This document shows positions 1 through 7,121 of a DNA stretch of 64,000 bases, piece after piece (within the stretch, counting starts at the first letter, position 1; each line of letters begins with the position of its first letter). A program made the translations under genes and the position numbers. The stretch comes from Stutzerimonas balearica DSM 6083 (GTDB lineage Bacteria; Pseudomonadota; Gammaproteobacteria; Pseudomonadales; Pseudomonadaceae). Location: the NCBI RefSeq assembly GCF_000818015.1, contig NZ_CP007511.1, forward strand, positions 3,234,501 to 3,298,500, read 5' to 3'. The notes below the pieces were generated by a model. It worked only from the letters and a program-made list of their open reading frames with translations, did no database searches and had not been told where the DNA came from.

Positions 1-312
1 GGCTTGCGACGCACAGGGCATGGACGCCAGATAGGGGCGGAGCTGGTCGTAGGTAGGAAAGGCGGTCACGCCGTCGTCGTTGAGCTGCAGGCGGAACACC
101 TGCCAGGCATTGCGCTCCAGCGGCGTCAGGCGCCGGTCGAGGAACAGCGCGCGCGGGACGCTCTCGTGCCGGTTGCCGCTGTAGAGAAAGCAGTCCTGGC
201 TCGGCGCCGTGCCCTGCGCCGGTTCCTTCGGCTCAAGGTGCCGCAGCGCCTCGTCGAACAACGCCGACAGCGCAACCGGGCCATCGCGCCGTGGTGCGCT
301 GCCCGTGGTCAT
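1..312 (-). CDS. STY4528-family ICE/pathogenicity-island replication protein (partial, N-terminus only)
   Basis: Only the first 104 codons are in the window; the gene runs off the left edge. The start is the ATG at 312, two bases after the stop of the upstream DUF2857 gene, so the two are probably cotranslated. The visible stretch NRHESVPRALFLDRRLT, followed by PLERNAWQVFRLQLNDDG and a TYDQLRPYLASMPC segment, is what I know from the STY4528-type island replication proteins of PFGI-1/ICEclc-like elements. The role in element replication or maintenance is inherited from the family name and not visible here. Its position directly after the ParB-type and DUF2857 genes matches the usual ICE order. 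Confidence 0.7.
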   Translation of the reverse strand, partial: MTTGSAPRRDGPVALSALFDEALRHLEPKEPAQGTAPSQDCFLYSGNRHESVPRALFLDRRLTPLERNAWQVFRLQLNDDGVTAFPTYDQLRPYLASMPCASQA

Positions 313-314
313 GG

Positions 315-875
315 CTACACCAGCCCCTGGTCGATCCAGTTCCGTATCGCCGACCAGATCACCGACATGGGCAGGGTCATGGCCTCGGCCAGGTCCATGG
401 TCAGCGCCAGCATCGCCATGTCGTCGGTCAGGGCGATATGGCGCTCGGTGACGCCGGCCTTCCAGCGCTCCCACAAGGCCACGTCCTGCGCCTCGTCGAG
501 TACCGGATGCCGGCCCTTGCGCTTGGGCAGCCCGAGGATGTCGCGGCGCAGCGCCACTTCCTGATGCGTGAGGCCGTAGAACTTGCTGACCATCTCCGTG
601 CTCGCCCCCAGGCGCAGCATGCGGTCCACCGTGGCGATCTCCCGCTCCACGTCGTGCACCTGGCTCAGCAGCCGCTTCAACACCTCCTGGTTCACCGACA
701 CCGAACACCATGACACCGTGGCATTCACCAGCATGCTCACGAGTTCAGGGTGCTTCAGCGCATCCAGCTCCTCCTCGCCGAAGCCCATGGCCTTGCAGCG
801 GCGCAACTGGCCGTTGCGCAGGTCATGCAGGGCCTGGGCGATCACGGCCTGGTTGAGCGGGTGCGGTGCCGACAT
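315..875 (-). CDS. DUF2857 regulator, BisC-like ICE activator subunit
   Basis: A 186-residue protein starting MSAPHPLNQAVIAQALHDL, with no signal peptide or membrane segment. It looks like a DUF2857 protein of ICEs. From memory, the equivalent ICEclc gene is bisC, whose product is distantly FlhC-like and works with BisD to switch on the transfer genes; FlhC is of similar size (about 190 residues). An internal helical stretch (GLTHQEVALRRDILGLPKR, about residues 101-119) looks like a DNA-contacting helix. The gene starts 17 bp after the ParB-type gene ends and is followed two bases later by the replication gene, so it belongs to the alpA-parA-shi-parB transcript. Family membership is fairly sure; the BisC role is inference. 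Confidence 0.7.
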   Translation of the reverse strand: MSAPHPLNQAVIAQALHDLRNGQLRRCKAMGFGEEELDALKHPELVSMLVNATVSWCSVSVNQEVLKRLLSQVHDVEREIATVDRMLRLGASTEMVSKFYGLTHQEVALRRDILGLPKRKGRHPVLDEAQDVALWERWKAGVTERHIALTDDMAMLALTMDLAEAMTLPMSVIWSAIRNWIDQGLV

Positions 876-892
876 GCGAGAGCCTCCTGCGC

Positions 893-2551
893 TCAGGATT
901 CCTGGCCCGCTTCGCCGGCTTGCAGGTCCAGCAGCCGGCGCGCCAGGCGCAGCAGACGGAACAGCTTCACCAGCGCAGCATCGCTCAGGCGTGTGGCCGA
1001 GCCGCCGTGGCCATGCAGCAGCGCCGCCAGCTCGTCGGCCAGCCGCGCGCGGTCCAAGCCGTTCGCGGCAGGCGGCGCCGCACTCAGCGCATGCAGCAGG
1101 GTGAGCACCGCCCGCGCGAACGCCGGCAGCGCTTTCGCCTGGCCCACGGCCGGCGCCACGCAGACGAAGCCGATGCCGCCGTCGATGGCCTCGATGTGGT
1201 CGGCCACCGCCGCGTCCCCGGCAATCTCGCGCGCGAACTGCGCGATGTGCACGCGCAGGCGATCCGGCGCGTCCAGCCCCGGCTCGATATACCAGACGTC
1301 CGAGATGGGATAGAGCCCGCCAGCCTGCACGGGGATCGCACGCAGCGCGTCGACCTCGAAGTCGGGCAGCTTGTCGCCGAGCTGGTCCGCGACCATCCGT
1401 TGGATGGACAGCAGGCGCTCGGTGGTCGGTGCCGGTGTCACGATGTGCCCTTGCAGACGCTCGTCGCGTTGCCCGTACTGTTCCTCCGGCGCTCCGGGCG
1501 GTGCAGGCGGTGTTGCTGCTGGCGCCGGAGGCGCGACCGGCGTGGTGTCGCGCGGCACAGACGAGGCGGGTGGCTGCCGAGGCGCGGAGACCGGCGAGGG
1601 CGGTGTAGCAGGCAAGACAGGTGCTGCCGGGGGCGTCGGCGCTGCCGGTTCGCTGGTCAGCGCACGCTGGCGGCTTTCGCTGTCGTTGATCTCCAGCGCC
1701 AGCGTGTCGTAGTCCGCCACCAGCAGCTCGGCCATCTGGCCCACGAGCTCGTCCTGCACCCGCTGCGGCGAGAAGTCGTCTGGCTGAGTGTCGAACTGCG
1801 TCAGCACGTCCTGAAACAAGGTGGCGAAGTCCACGGCCACGGTGCGGCCCAGCGCACGCCGCTCCCAGGTGCGCTCGCACGCCTTGCGCAGCACCGCGAG
1901 CCGGTCCACCTGATGCCGGCCCAATCCGCCGTACAGCAGCGTCGGGATCGCCGGCAGCAGATAGCGCACCGCATCGTTCATGCGGCTGATGTGCGACTGC
2001 GGCACCGGATAGCCGTCGGCAGTCAGCCGCCGCGCGAGTTCGCTCTGCGACAGCGCCTGGCCGCTTTCCTGCTCGTAGAACTCGCGCGCCTTCTCGATGC
2101 CCAAGGCCCGCTCGATGAAGGTCAGCCCGCCGCGCAGCTCGTTCTCGGCCAGATGCCCGGTCAGCGCCACGATTTCGCCGCGCGCCGGCCACGGGCGGAA
2201 CAGGCACGCAATGCGGAAGAAGCGTTCCTCCTTGGTCTCGCTCCACAACTCGCGCAGGATCGCCAGCCGCGTGTTGCCGCCGTTGCGAATGATGTAGTGC
2301 GCCTCGCCCGGCCTGCGCGTGATCGCGGGGGGCGCGTCCAGCCCACGTTCGCGGATGGACGCCTTGATCTCCGCATAGGCCGGGTTGCGCGTCACGCGCG
2401 GGTCGTGGTCGTAGGGCCGCAACTGGTTCAGCGTCACCATCATCGGCGTGTCGGCGATGGGGTCGCTCAAGGTCGCGGCCGAAGGGCCGCTGCGCTCGAA
2501 GCCGGTGGCCAGCAGCTTGGCAGCCATGTCCTGCGGCGTCAGCTCAGCCAC
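893..2551 (-). CDS. parB: ICE ParB-family protein (PFGI-1 class; BisD-like)
   Basis: A 552-residue ParB-type protein. A ParB/sulfiredoxin-like domain covers about residues 35-130, with the NGGNTRL signature at 90-96. A helix-turn-helix follows at about 168-192 (SQSELARRLTADGYPVPQ). A Pro/Ala-rich linker (about 300-356) separates this from a C-terminal helical domain. I chose the GTG start at 2551 because it has an AGGAG ribosome site 8 bases upstream and overlaps the preceding stop by 8 bp; an upstream ATG at 2614 would overlap the neighbour by 71 bp. In ICEs of this class ParB is not simply a partition protein; the ICEclc counterpart is, from memory, part of the BisDC activator. It is cotranscribed with parA, the small Shi-like gene and the DUF2857 gene. 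Confidence 0.85.
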   Translation of the reverse strand: MAELTPQDMAAKLLATGFERSGPSAATLSDPIADTPMMVTLNQLRPYDHDPRVTRNPAYAEIKASIRERGLDAPPAITRRPGEAHYIIRNGGNTRLAILRELWSETKEERFFRIACLFRPWPARGEIVALTGHLAENELRGGLTFIERALGIEKAREFYEQESGQALSQSELARRLTADGYPVPQSHISRMNDAVRYLLPAIPTLLYGGLGRHQVDRLAVLRKACERTWERRALGRTVAVDFATLFQDVLTQFDTQPDDFSPQRVQDELVGQMAELLVADYDTLALEINDSESRQRALTSEPAAPTPPAAPVLPATPPSPVSAPRQPPASSVPRDTTPVAPPAPAATPPAPPGAPEEQYGQRDERLQGHIVTPAPTTERLLSIQRMVADQLGDKLPDFEVDALRAIPVQAGGLYPISDVWYIEPGLDAPDRLRVHIAQFAREIAGDAAVADHIEAIDGGIGFVCVAPAVGQAKALPAFARAVLTLLHALSAAPPAANGLDRARLADELAALLHGHGGSATRLSDAALVKLFRLLRLARRLLDLQAGEAGQES

Positions 2552-2780
2552 GGCCGTTCTCCTGCGCCTGCCGGTCGGCCCGGCGAAGTTGCGCGCGGGC
2601 ATTGCGGTCGGCACGGTGGTCGCTCGCAGTCGAACTGGTGTAGATCGACGCGCAGCCTGGTTTCGTGAATTTCAGGTGCCCGCCGGACGTGCGCACCACG
2701 CGCCAGCCTTCGCCCAGCGCGAACTCGATCAGCGCGCGCAGCCGTTCACGGCCGCGCGCCAGTTCATGTGCGCTCGCCAT
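2544..2780 (-). CDS. Small Shi-like protein with HicA-like (dsRBD-fold) signature
   Basis: A 78-residue basic protein starting MASAHELARGRERLRALI. The core GWRVVRTSGGHLKFTKPG followed by IYTSSTASDHRADRNARAQL resembles the HicA/YcfA-like double-stranded-RNA-binding fold, including the conserved G-H-x-K-F strand. It lies between parA and parB, overlapping parA by 17 bp and the parB GTG start by 8 bp, so the three genes are translationally coupled. The gene in this slot of ICEclc is, from memory, called shi and contributes with parA to slowed growth of transfer-competent cells. No HicB-type antitoxin lies next to it. An in-frame ATG six codons upstream (2798) is possible. Gene call confident; fold and role inferred. 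Confidence 0.7.
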   Translation of the reverse strand: MASAHELARGRERLRALIEFALGEGWRVVRTSGGHLKFTKPGCASIYTSSTASDHRADRNARAQLRRADRQAQENGRG

Positions 2781-3630
2781 GGCTGGCCCCTCCCGCATCG
2801 GCCCGGCCGGTGACCAGCGCGAAGCACTCCCGCCACGCGGGGAACAGCTCGCCGGCCAGCGTGCGCATGGTCTCCAGCGCCGCGGGCGCCGTGCGCCCAG
2901 CCGGCTGCCGGTACTCCACCCGGTGCACTGGCAATCCTCGTGTCGCAGCGCGCGGATAGGCTTCGATGGCCGGCACGTCGGTGCCCAGCACCTGCACGCC
3001 GGCCTGTTCCTGGAACACCTGTCGCAGCGCCTGCTGGACCAGCCGCGCGTTCGACGACACCGGATGCACACGGTTGATGAGCAGGCGCAGCGGCGGCGGC
3101 TCGATGCCCAGGTGCCGATACGGCGCGATGTCCTCGATCAGTTGCAGCGTGCCGCGCCGCAGCTCGCGCGCCGCGAGGATTTCCGGCGTCACCGGCGACA
3201 GCGCCAGGTCGGACGCCAGCACAGCCATCTCCAGCAGCACGCTGCGCGCGCCCTGGGTGTCGATCAACAGCAGGTCATAGTGCGTGCGGAAGACGGGCAG
3301 CAAATGGCGCAGTCGCAGGCGCCCATCCGGAGCGTGCAGCAGCAGCGTGTTCAGTTCGCCGCGGTCGTCGTTCGAGAGCACCAGGTCCAGGCCCGCGATC
3401 GCGGTGCGCGACACCAGTTGCTCGATGCGCCGCTCGTTGAAGGCCAGCATCTCGTAGATGCCGCCGGGCGCGCGCACGTCCAGCGTGAAGTAGCTCGACA
3501 GCGTGGGCTGCACGTCCAGGTCCAGCAGCAGCACGCGCAGCCCGGCATCGGCGATGAAGCCGCCCAGGTTGGCCGCAGTCGTGGTCTTGCCCACGCCGCC
3601 CTTGGTCGAAATGATGGACACCACCTGCAT
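2764..3630 (-). CDS. parA: ParA-family ATPase of the ICE
   Basis: A 288-residue ParA/MinD-type ATPase. MQVVSIISTKGGVGKTTTAA gives the deviant Walker A motif (KGGVGKTT, residues 10-17) and LLLIDTQGARS is the Walker A'/B region. I chose the ATG at 3630 because AGGAG lies 7 bases upstream; an in-frame ATG at 3654 would only add MPFDEEKP. The partner ParB-type protein is encoded just downstream, beyond the Shi-like gene. In ICEs of this type the pair is thought to help maintain the excised circle and to affect host cell division; that is family knowledge. Its 5' neighbour AlpA ends 40 bp upstream of the start, in the same direction. Confidence 0.9.
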   Translation of the reverse strand: MQVVSIISTKGGVGKTTTAANLGGFIADAGLRVLLLDLDVQPTLSSYFTLDVRAPGGIYEMLAFNERRIEQLVSRTAIAGLDLVLSNDDRGELNTLLLHAPDGRLRLRHLLPVFRTHYDLLLIDTQGARSVLLEMAVLASDLALSPVTPEILAARELRRGTLQLIEDIAPYRHLGIEPPPLRLLINRVHPVSSNARLVQQALRQVFQEQAGVQVLGTDVPAIEAYPRAATRGLPVHRVEYRQPAGRTAPAALETMRTLAGELFPAWRECFALVTGRADAGGASHGERT

Positions 3631-3670
3631 GGGCTTCTCCTCGTCGAATGGCATGAACCGAGAAGAAGCG

Positions 3671-3889
3671 TCAGGCGCGTTCTTTGAGGCGCTCGGCGAT
3701 CCACTGTTCGATCTCCACCGAGTCCCAGCCCACCGCGCGCACGCCCAGGCGCAGCGCCTTGGGGAACTTGCCTTCCTTCATCAGGCTGTAGATGTGCGCG
3801 CGCTTGAAGCCGGTCTTGGCTTCGACCTCGGCGCGGCGCAGGATGCGGTGCTCGGTCGGTGCCGCCGTGGCGGTGGTCTGCGAAGACAT
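3671..3889 (-). CDS. alpA: AlpA-family (MerR-like) small DNA-binding regulator
   Basis: A 72-residue protein carrying a complete AlpA/excisionase-type winged helix: ILRRAEVEAKTGFKRAHIYSLM followed by FPKALRLGVRAVGWDSVEIEQWI. AGGAG lies 8 bases upstream of the ATG at 3889; a GTG at 3898 falls inside that spacing and is unlikely. It is the first gene of the alpA-parA-shi-parB-DUF2857 cluster, so the 118-bp gap upstream should hold the cluster promoter. In ICEclc the promoter in this place is, from memory, the one activated by BisR and then held on by BisDC. Whether AlpA itself acts as activator or excision factor is not shown by the sequence. Confidence 0.9.
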   Translation of the reverse strand: MSSQTTATAAPTEHRILRRAEVEAKTGFKRAHIYSLMKEGKFPKALRLGVRAVGWDSVEIEQWIAERLKERA

Positions 3890-3962
3890 GAGGGTCACTC
3901 CTTAACGCTCAGTGGCGCTGATTGGCGTGACTCGAATTAAGAACGCCGCGTTGAAGAAAGAC

Positions 3963-3997
3963 ACCGCAAATGCGGTTTCCGCGACCGCAGATACGGT
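3963..3997. promoter_or_regulatory. Tandem 14-bp dyad operator upstream of alpA
   Basis: Two near-identical 14-bp elements lie in the bisR-alpA gap: ACCGCAAATGCGGT (3963-3976, a perfect 6-bp inverted repeat around AA) and ACCGCAGATACGGT (3984-3997). They match at 12 of 14 positions and repeat with a 21-bp period, two helical turns, so both face the same side of the DNA. They lie about 75-110 bp upstream of the alpA start, where an activator would sit. The binding protein (BisR-like, ParB/DUF2857 complex or AlpA) is unknown. Confidence 0.6.
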
Positions 3998-4007
3998 CTG
4001 GCATCGC

Positions 4008-4769
4008 TCAGGAAGTTGTGCTCTGCAGATTGCGCCGAGCCAGTGCGAACTTGGCCTGCAGGGTGCGCTCGGTGATGCCCATCGCGTTGCCGTGGTGCGC
4101 CACCATCGCGCTGATGATGGCCTCCTGCGTCAGGAAGCTGGAATACGGCATGCCGCTGGGCGACTTGCCCAGCAGCAGCGTCAGTAACCCGCCAACGATG
4201 TTCAGGTAGGTCGATTCGCTGCGCGGCCCCAGCGTGTTCGCACGCTCCGTGTCGGCCGCGCAGGCGGCGTGCGTTTTCAGCAGCGCCTCATGCTCGGCGC
4301 GCAGCGTCTCGAGCACGCCCAGGTGTTCCGCCAGCCGCGCCTTGATCGCTTCCCGTTCGACCAGCAATGCGCCCACTGTGTCCAGGCTGATCGCCGGGTG
4401 AAGCGCACGCTCGATCTCATCGAACAGAAACGTCGGTTTCTCGCCTGGGTAGTAGTGCGCCATCCAGGCTTTCAGATCGACGTGCCGCACCGTCAGCGAC
4501 GGGTCGTCCATTGCCAGGCCCTGCGTGTCCCGCACTAAGCCCTCCTTGCCATACGGCATCTCGCCGTGAGCCAGCGCATCGAAGATTCTTTCGGCGTTCA
4601 ACCGCAGCATCGGCCAGCGCGGAAACTCCGTTGCCTCCGGCAGAGGCCGCTCTCCCAAGGCCGCCAGGATGCGCCGCTCGAAGCGCAGCAATCCGCTCCA
4701 GCGGATTGCCGCCTCGATCGGGCGGTAGTAGGTCTTGGCGCCATCGGCCAGGCTGCTCGACTTCGGCAT
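4008..4769 (-). CDS. BisR-like ICE regulatory protein
   Basis: A 253-residue soluble protein. The start at 4769 (MPKSSSLADGAKTYYRPIEA) has GGAGG 8 bases upstream; an in-frame ATG at 4784 overlaps that site. The C-terminal segment YLNIVGGLLTLLLGKSPSG followed by a TQEAIISAMVAHHGNAMGIT stretch and a basic helix recurs in ICE-encoded proteins of otherwise unknown function and could form a DNA-binding unit. About residues 130-170 are heptad-like and may be coiled coil. Its size and its place immediately upstream of alpA, in the same direction, match BisR of ICEclc, which from memory activates the alpA promoter and has no recognised domain. That match is positional inference. Confidence 0.65.
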   Translation of the reverse strand: MPKSSSLADGAKTYYRPIEAAIRWSGLLRFERRILAALGERPLPEATEFPRWPMLRLNAERIFDALAHGEMPYGKEGLVRDTQGLAMDDPSLTVRHVDLKAWMAHYYPGEKPTFLFDEIERALHPAISLDTVGALLVEREAIKARLAEHLGVLETLRAEHEALLKTHAACAADTERANTLGPRSESTYLNIVGGLLTLLLGKSPSGMPYSSFLTQEAIISAMVAHHGNAMGITERTLQAKFALARRNLQSTTS

Positions 4770-5300
4770 ATCGCGCGCCTCCATTCGTCATCGCACCGAG
4801 TCCAAGCACGCGCACCCGCCGTACAGGCGGCGTGCGTGGCTGTCCAGGAATCTCCGGGCGAAACGAGCAGGTGGCGAAGCGGCGAAGACCGTGGCATCGG
4901 TGATACCGCCGGTTCCGATGCGAGATGTGCGCCTTGCCGCGCAAGGCGCCATCACTCACAATTCGCAAGCCGCGAAACATGCTGTCACCAGCGTCATTCG
5001 CGGGCGCCATGCCTGACCCGGATAACCAGGCCAAAGTCTTTGCAGGGAAAAAGGCCCAGTAAAGCGCGATCAGCTCAACACGCCAGAGCCGATGCGCATA
5101 CGGCAAGCACTGTTGCGCCGCGCGTCTTCGCTGTGACGCGCCACGATGGGCATGCGAGTTTCATCGCAGGATGCCAACCGCAAGCGCGAGCAACGCCTGG
5201 ATGCAGCGCGCCCGTGCACAACGTCAATGGAAACCCGCTATGACAAAACAGGTCTGGCGGTTTGACCAAAATGGAATCGGCCAACCCGCCTGAAACAGCC
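4770..5300. other. 531-bp non-coding stretch, probable bisR promoter region
   Basis: I see no credible gene here; the long antisense frame through 4417-5106 overlaps the BisR-like gene and has no family look. The stretch should carry the promoter of the BisR-like gene. One element ACCGTGGCATCGGT (4888-4901) has the same ACCG-N6-CGGT frame as the tandem pair upstream of alpA, which may or may not be chance. Confidence 0.4.
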
Positions 5301-6212
5301 TCATGCGAGCCGTTGCGTATCCAACGGCATATGGCCGACACGCTGCGCACGGTCGATGAAGTGGCGCAGTGGCTCCGACATCGCGCCCTCGGGATGTAGC
5401 AGGTAGGTCGTCAGCGCCGCCGAGTCTTCATCCAGCGGCCGGACGATCACGTCCGCCTGCCGGCATGCCACCACGTGCGCCTCGGTGGAAAATCCCACGC
5501 CATAGCCGGCCGCCACCAGGGCCAGCATCAGCGAGTGGGTCGTCACGTACTCGGCCACGACCGACGGTGTCTCCACCAGGCGTAGCAGGCGCTCGCATTG
5601 CCGGCTGCACTCCGCACACACCTGCGGGTGGCACAGCACCAGCGGGTAGCCCACCACCTCTTCCAGCGGCACCCGCTTGTGCGCCAGCAAGGGGTGCCGC
5701 GCGGGTATGGCCACCACCAGCGGGTCTTGCCACACCGGCATGGCGACCACCCCGGCCTCCATCTCGCCGGCCATCGCAAAGGCCGCGTCGTACAGGTCGT
5801 TGCCCAGCCCGCCCACCACCTGCGACAGCGGCGCCTCGAACAGCCGGATGCCCACTTCCGGCGCCTCCTCCCGGCACAGCGCGAGCAGCGCCGACAGCCG
5901 GGTCCGCCCGACGCCGCCGGCCAAGGCGATGCGCAGGGTGCCCCGGTGTCCCGCCGCCACCGCCCGCGCCTTGGTCTGGGCTTGCTCAAGGGTCAGCAGC
6001 ACGCGCCGGGCCTCCTCCAGGAACACCTGCCCGGCCGGGGTCAGGCGCACCCCGCGCGGCGTGCGCTCCAGCAGCGTCACGCCCAAGTCCGCCTCCAGTT
6101 GGCGGATCGTTCGCGACAGGGGTGACTGCTCCACATGCAGCCTTCGCGCCGCCCGGCCGAAGTGCAACTCCTCGGCCACGGCGATGAAACAGCGAAGATG
6201 GCGTAAGTTCAT
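5301..6212 (-). CDS. LysR-family transcriptional regulator (ICE, TciR-type candidate)
   Basis: A 303-residue LTTR. The winged helix-turn-helix is at residues 1-60 (MNLRHLRCFIAVAEELHFGR, EQSPLSRTIRQLEADLGV), followed by a periplasmic-binding-protein-like effector domain (about 90-290). The EELHFGRAARRLHVEQSPLS wording is typical of the CatM/BenM/CbbR-like branch that senses small aromatic or organic acids. The start ATG at 6212 has a G-rich SD-like stretch upstream. It is upstream of the BisR-like gene and reads the same way. In ICEclc a LysR regulator (TciR) starts the competence cascade by activating bisR, so this is the better of two candidates in the window. Ligand unknown. Confidence 0.85.
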   Translation of the reverse strand: MNLRHLRCFIAVAEELHFGRAARRLHVEQSPLSRTIRQLEADLGVTLLERTPRGVRLTPAGQVFLEEARRVLLTLEQAQTKARAVAAGHRGTLRIALAGGVGRTRLSALLALCREEAPEVGIRLFEAPLSQVVGGLGNDLYDAAFAMAGEMEAGVVAMPVWQDPLVVAIPARHPLLAHKRVPLEEVVGYPLVLCHPQVCAECSRQCERLLRLVETPSVVAEYVTTHSLMLALVAAGYGVGFSTEAHVVACRQADVIVRPLDEDSAALTTYLLHPEGAMSEPLRHFIDRAQRVGHMPLDTQRLA

Positions 6213-6445
6213 GTACTTCCCCCCCAGAAAGTGGAGTCCATTCCTCTGGCCGTAGGGAACCGCATGAGTGCTTCCCGGTGGCGATGCCGGTCACAGAGGC
6301 TTTCCAGTTGCCGCCATCCGGCCTTCAGTCGCTGGCGAGGCTGCGAGTGTCCAGGCAAGGCCGGGTTATTCCATCGGTGTTGCCATATCACACAAAACCA
6401 CGGACAATCAATAATATTTCTTATTAGCATCTGTGTCTGAATGGA

Positions 6446-6724
6446 GTGAAGCCGATCAAGCCCGACGTGGCGAACCTGTCCGTCACTACCCACGGCAGCG
6501 TGTTCTGGAACGACGAACGCATGGGCGACGAGCAGCTCGCGCAGCGGCTGCAGGCCTCCGCGCCGCGTCAACCGCAGCCCGAGGACTTCATCCGCGGCGA
6601 CCGCCTGGTGGATCTACGAGCGCGTCGCCCAGGGGATGGCGGCTACGCAGAAGTCCGGGGTGTTGGAGCTGGGTTCGTGACCGACCAGGCCACGACCGGG
6701 GTGAGCCGAAAGACACCCCCATGA
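6446..6724 (+). pseudogene. exbD fragment with two compensating frameshifts
   Basis: The reading frame begins VKPIKPDVANLSVTTHGSVF and continues WNDERMGDEQLAQRLQ, which is the periplasmic C-terminal domain of an ExbD/TolR biopolymer transport protein. The N-terminal membrane helix is absent. After RGDRLVD (near 6611-6614) the frame slips by +1; the next frame reads YERVAQGMAATQKSGVLEL, as expected of ExbD. Near 6671-6674 a -1 slip restores the first frame at GFVTDQ, typically the ExbD C-terminus. About 57 bp are therefore read out of frame. No exbB or tonB is nearby. I regard it as decayed; a sequencing artefact at both points cannot be excluded. Confidence 0.65.
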
Positions 6725-7121
6725 AACTGCATCGGCACGCCCGCCCTGACGCCGGCGTGTCGTCGTCGGCTGCACCGATCGCGAACTCCGACACGCGTGA
6801 GCGCCTGCGCGCGGTGCTCGACACACCGGCTGATTTACCAGCCTTGCGGACGCAGCATCGTCTTCGCGGCCCTGGTTCGCAGGAACGCCTGCGTCATATT
6901 GCTTGGCCGCCCGCCCTGGCATGGCAGCAGCAAACACTGGCCATCAGCATTCAGTGTCCGGCTGTGTGCGCCGGCCAGCTCCGCGCGTGTCGGCGACGGG
7001 CCTGGTCCCGACAGGCATGAGTGCTTCGACGCGATGCAATCGAAGGAGGTACTGACGGGATGCGGATGTAGATGCTGGCGCCCGAGATGCCGAACCAGAA
7101 GAAGACAAACAGGAGGTGGCC
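6725..7121. other. 397-bp stretch between exbD fragment and LysR gene, nothing recognised
   Basis: A 99-codon frame from an ATG at 6721 to 7020 stays open but has no ribosome site, an arginine-rich shadow-like composition and no recognisable family, so I do not call it. The last part must hold the promoter of the LysR gene starting at 7122. Confidence 0.4.

Noticed and set aside
866..2668. 600-codon plus-strand frame opposite the ICE ParB gene
   Set aside because: Arg/Gln-rich antisense shadow of a recognisable ParB-family protein.
6433..7020. 195-codon plus-strand frame overlapping the exbD fragment, including an ATG at 6721
   Set aside because: No ribosome site, Arg-rich shadow composition in its first half, no recognisable family in its second half; I treated it as non-coding.
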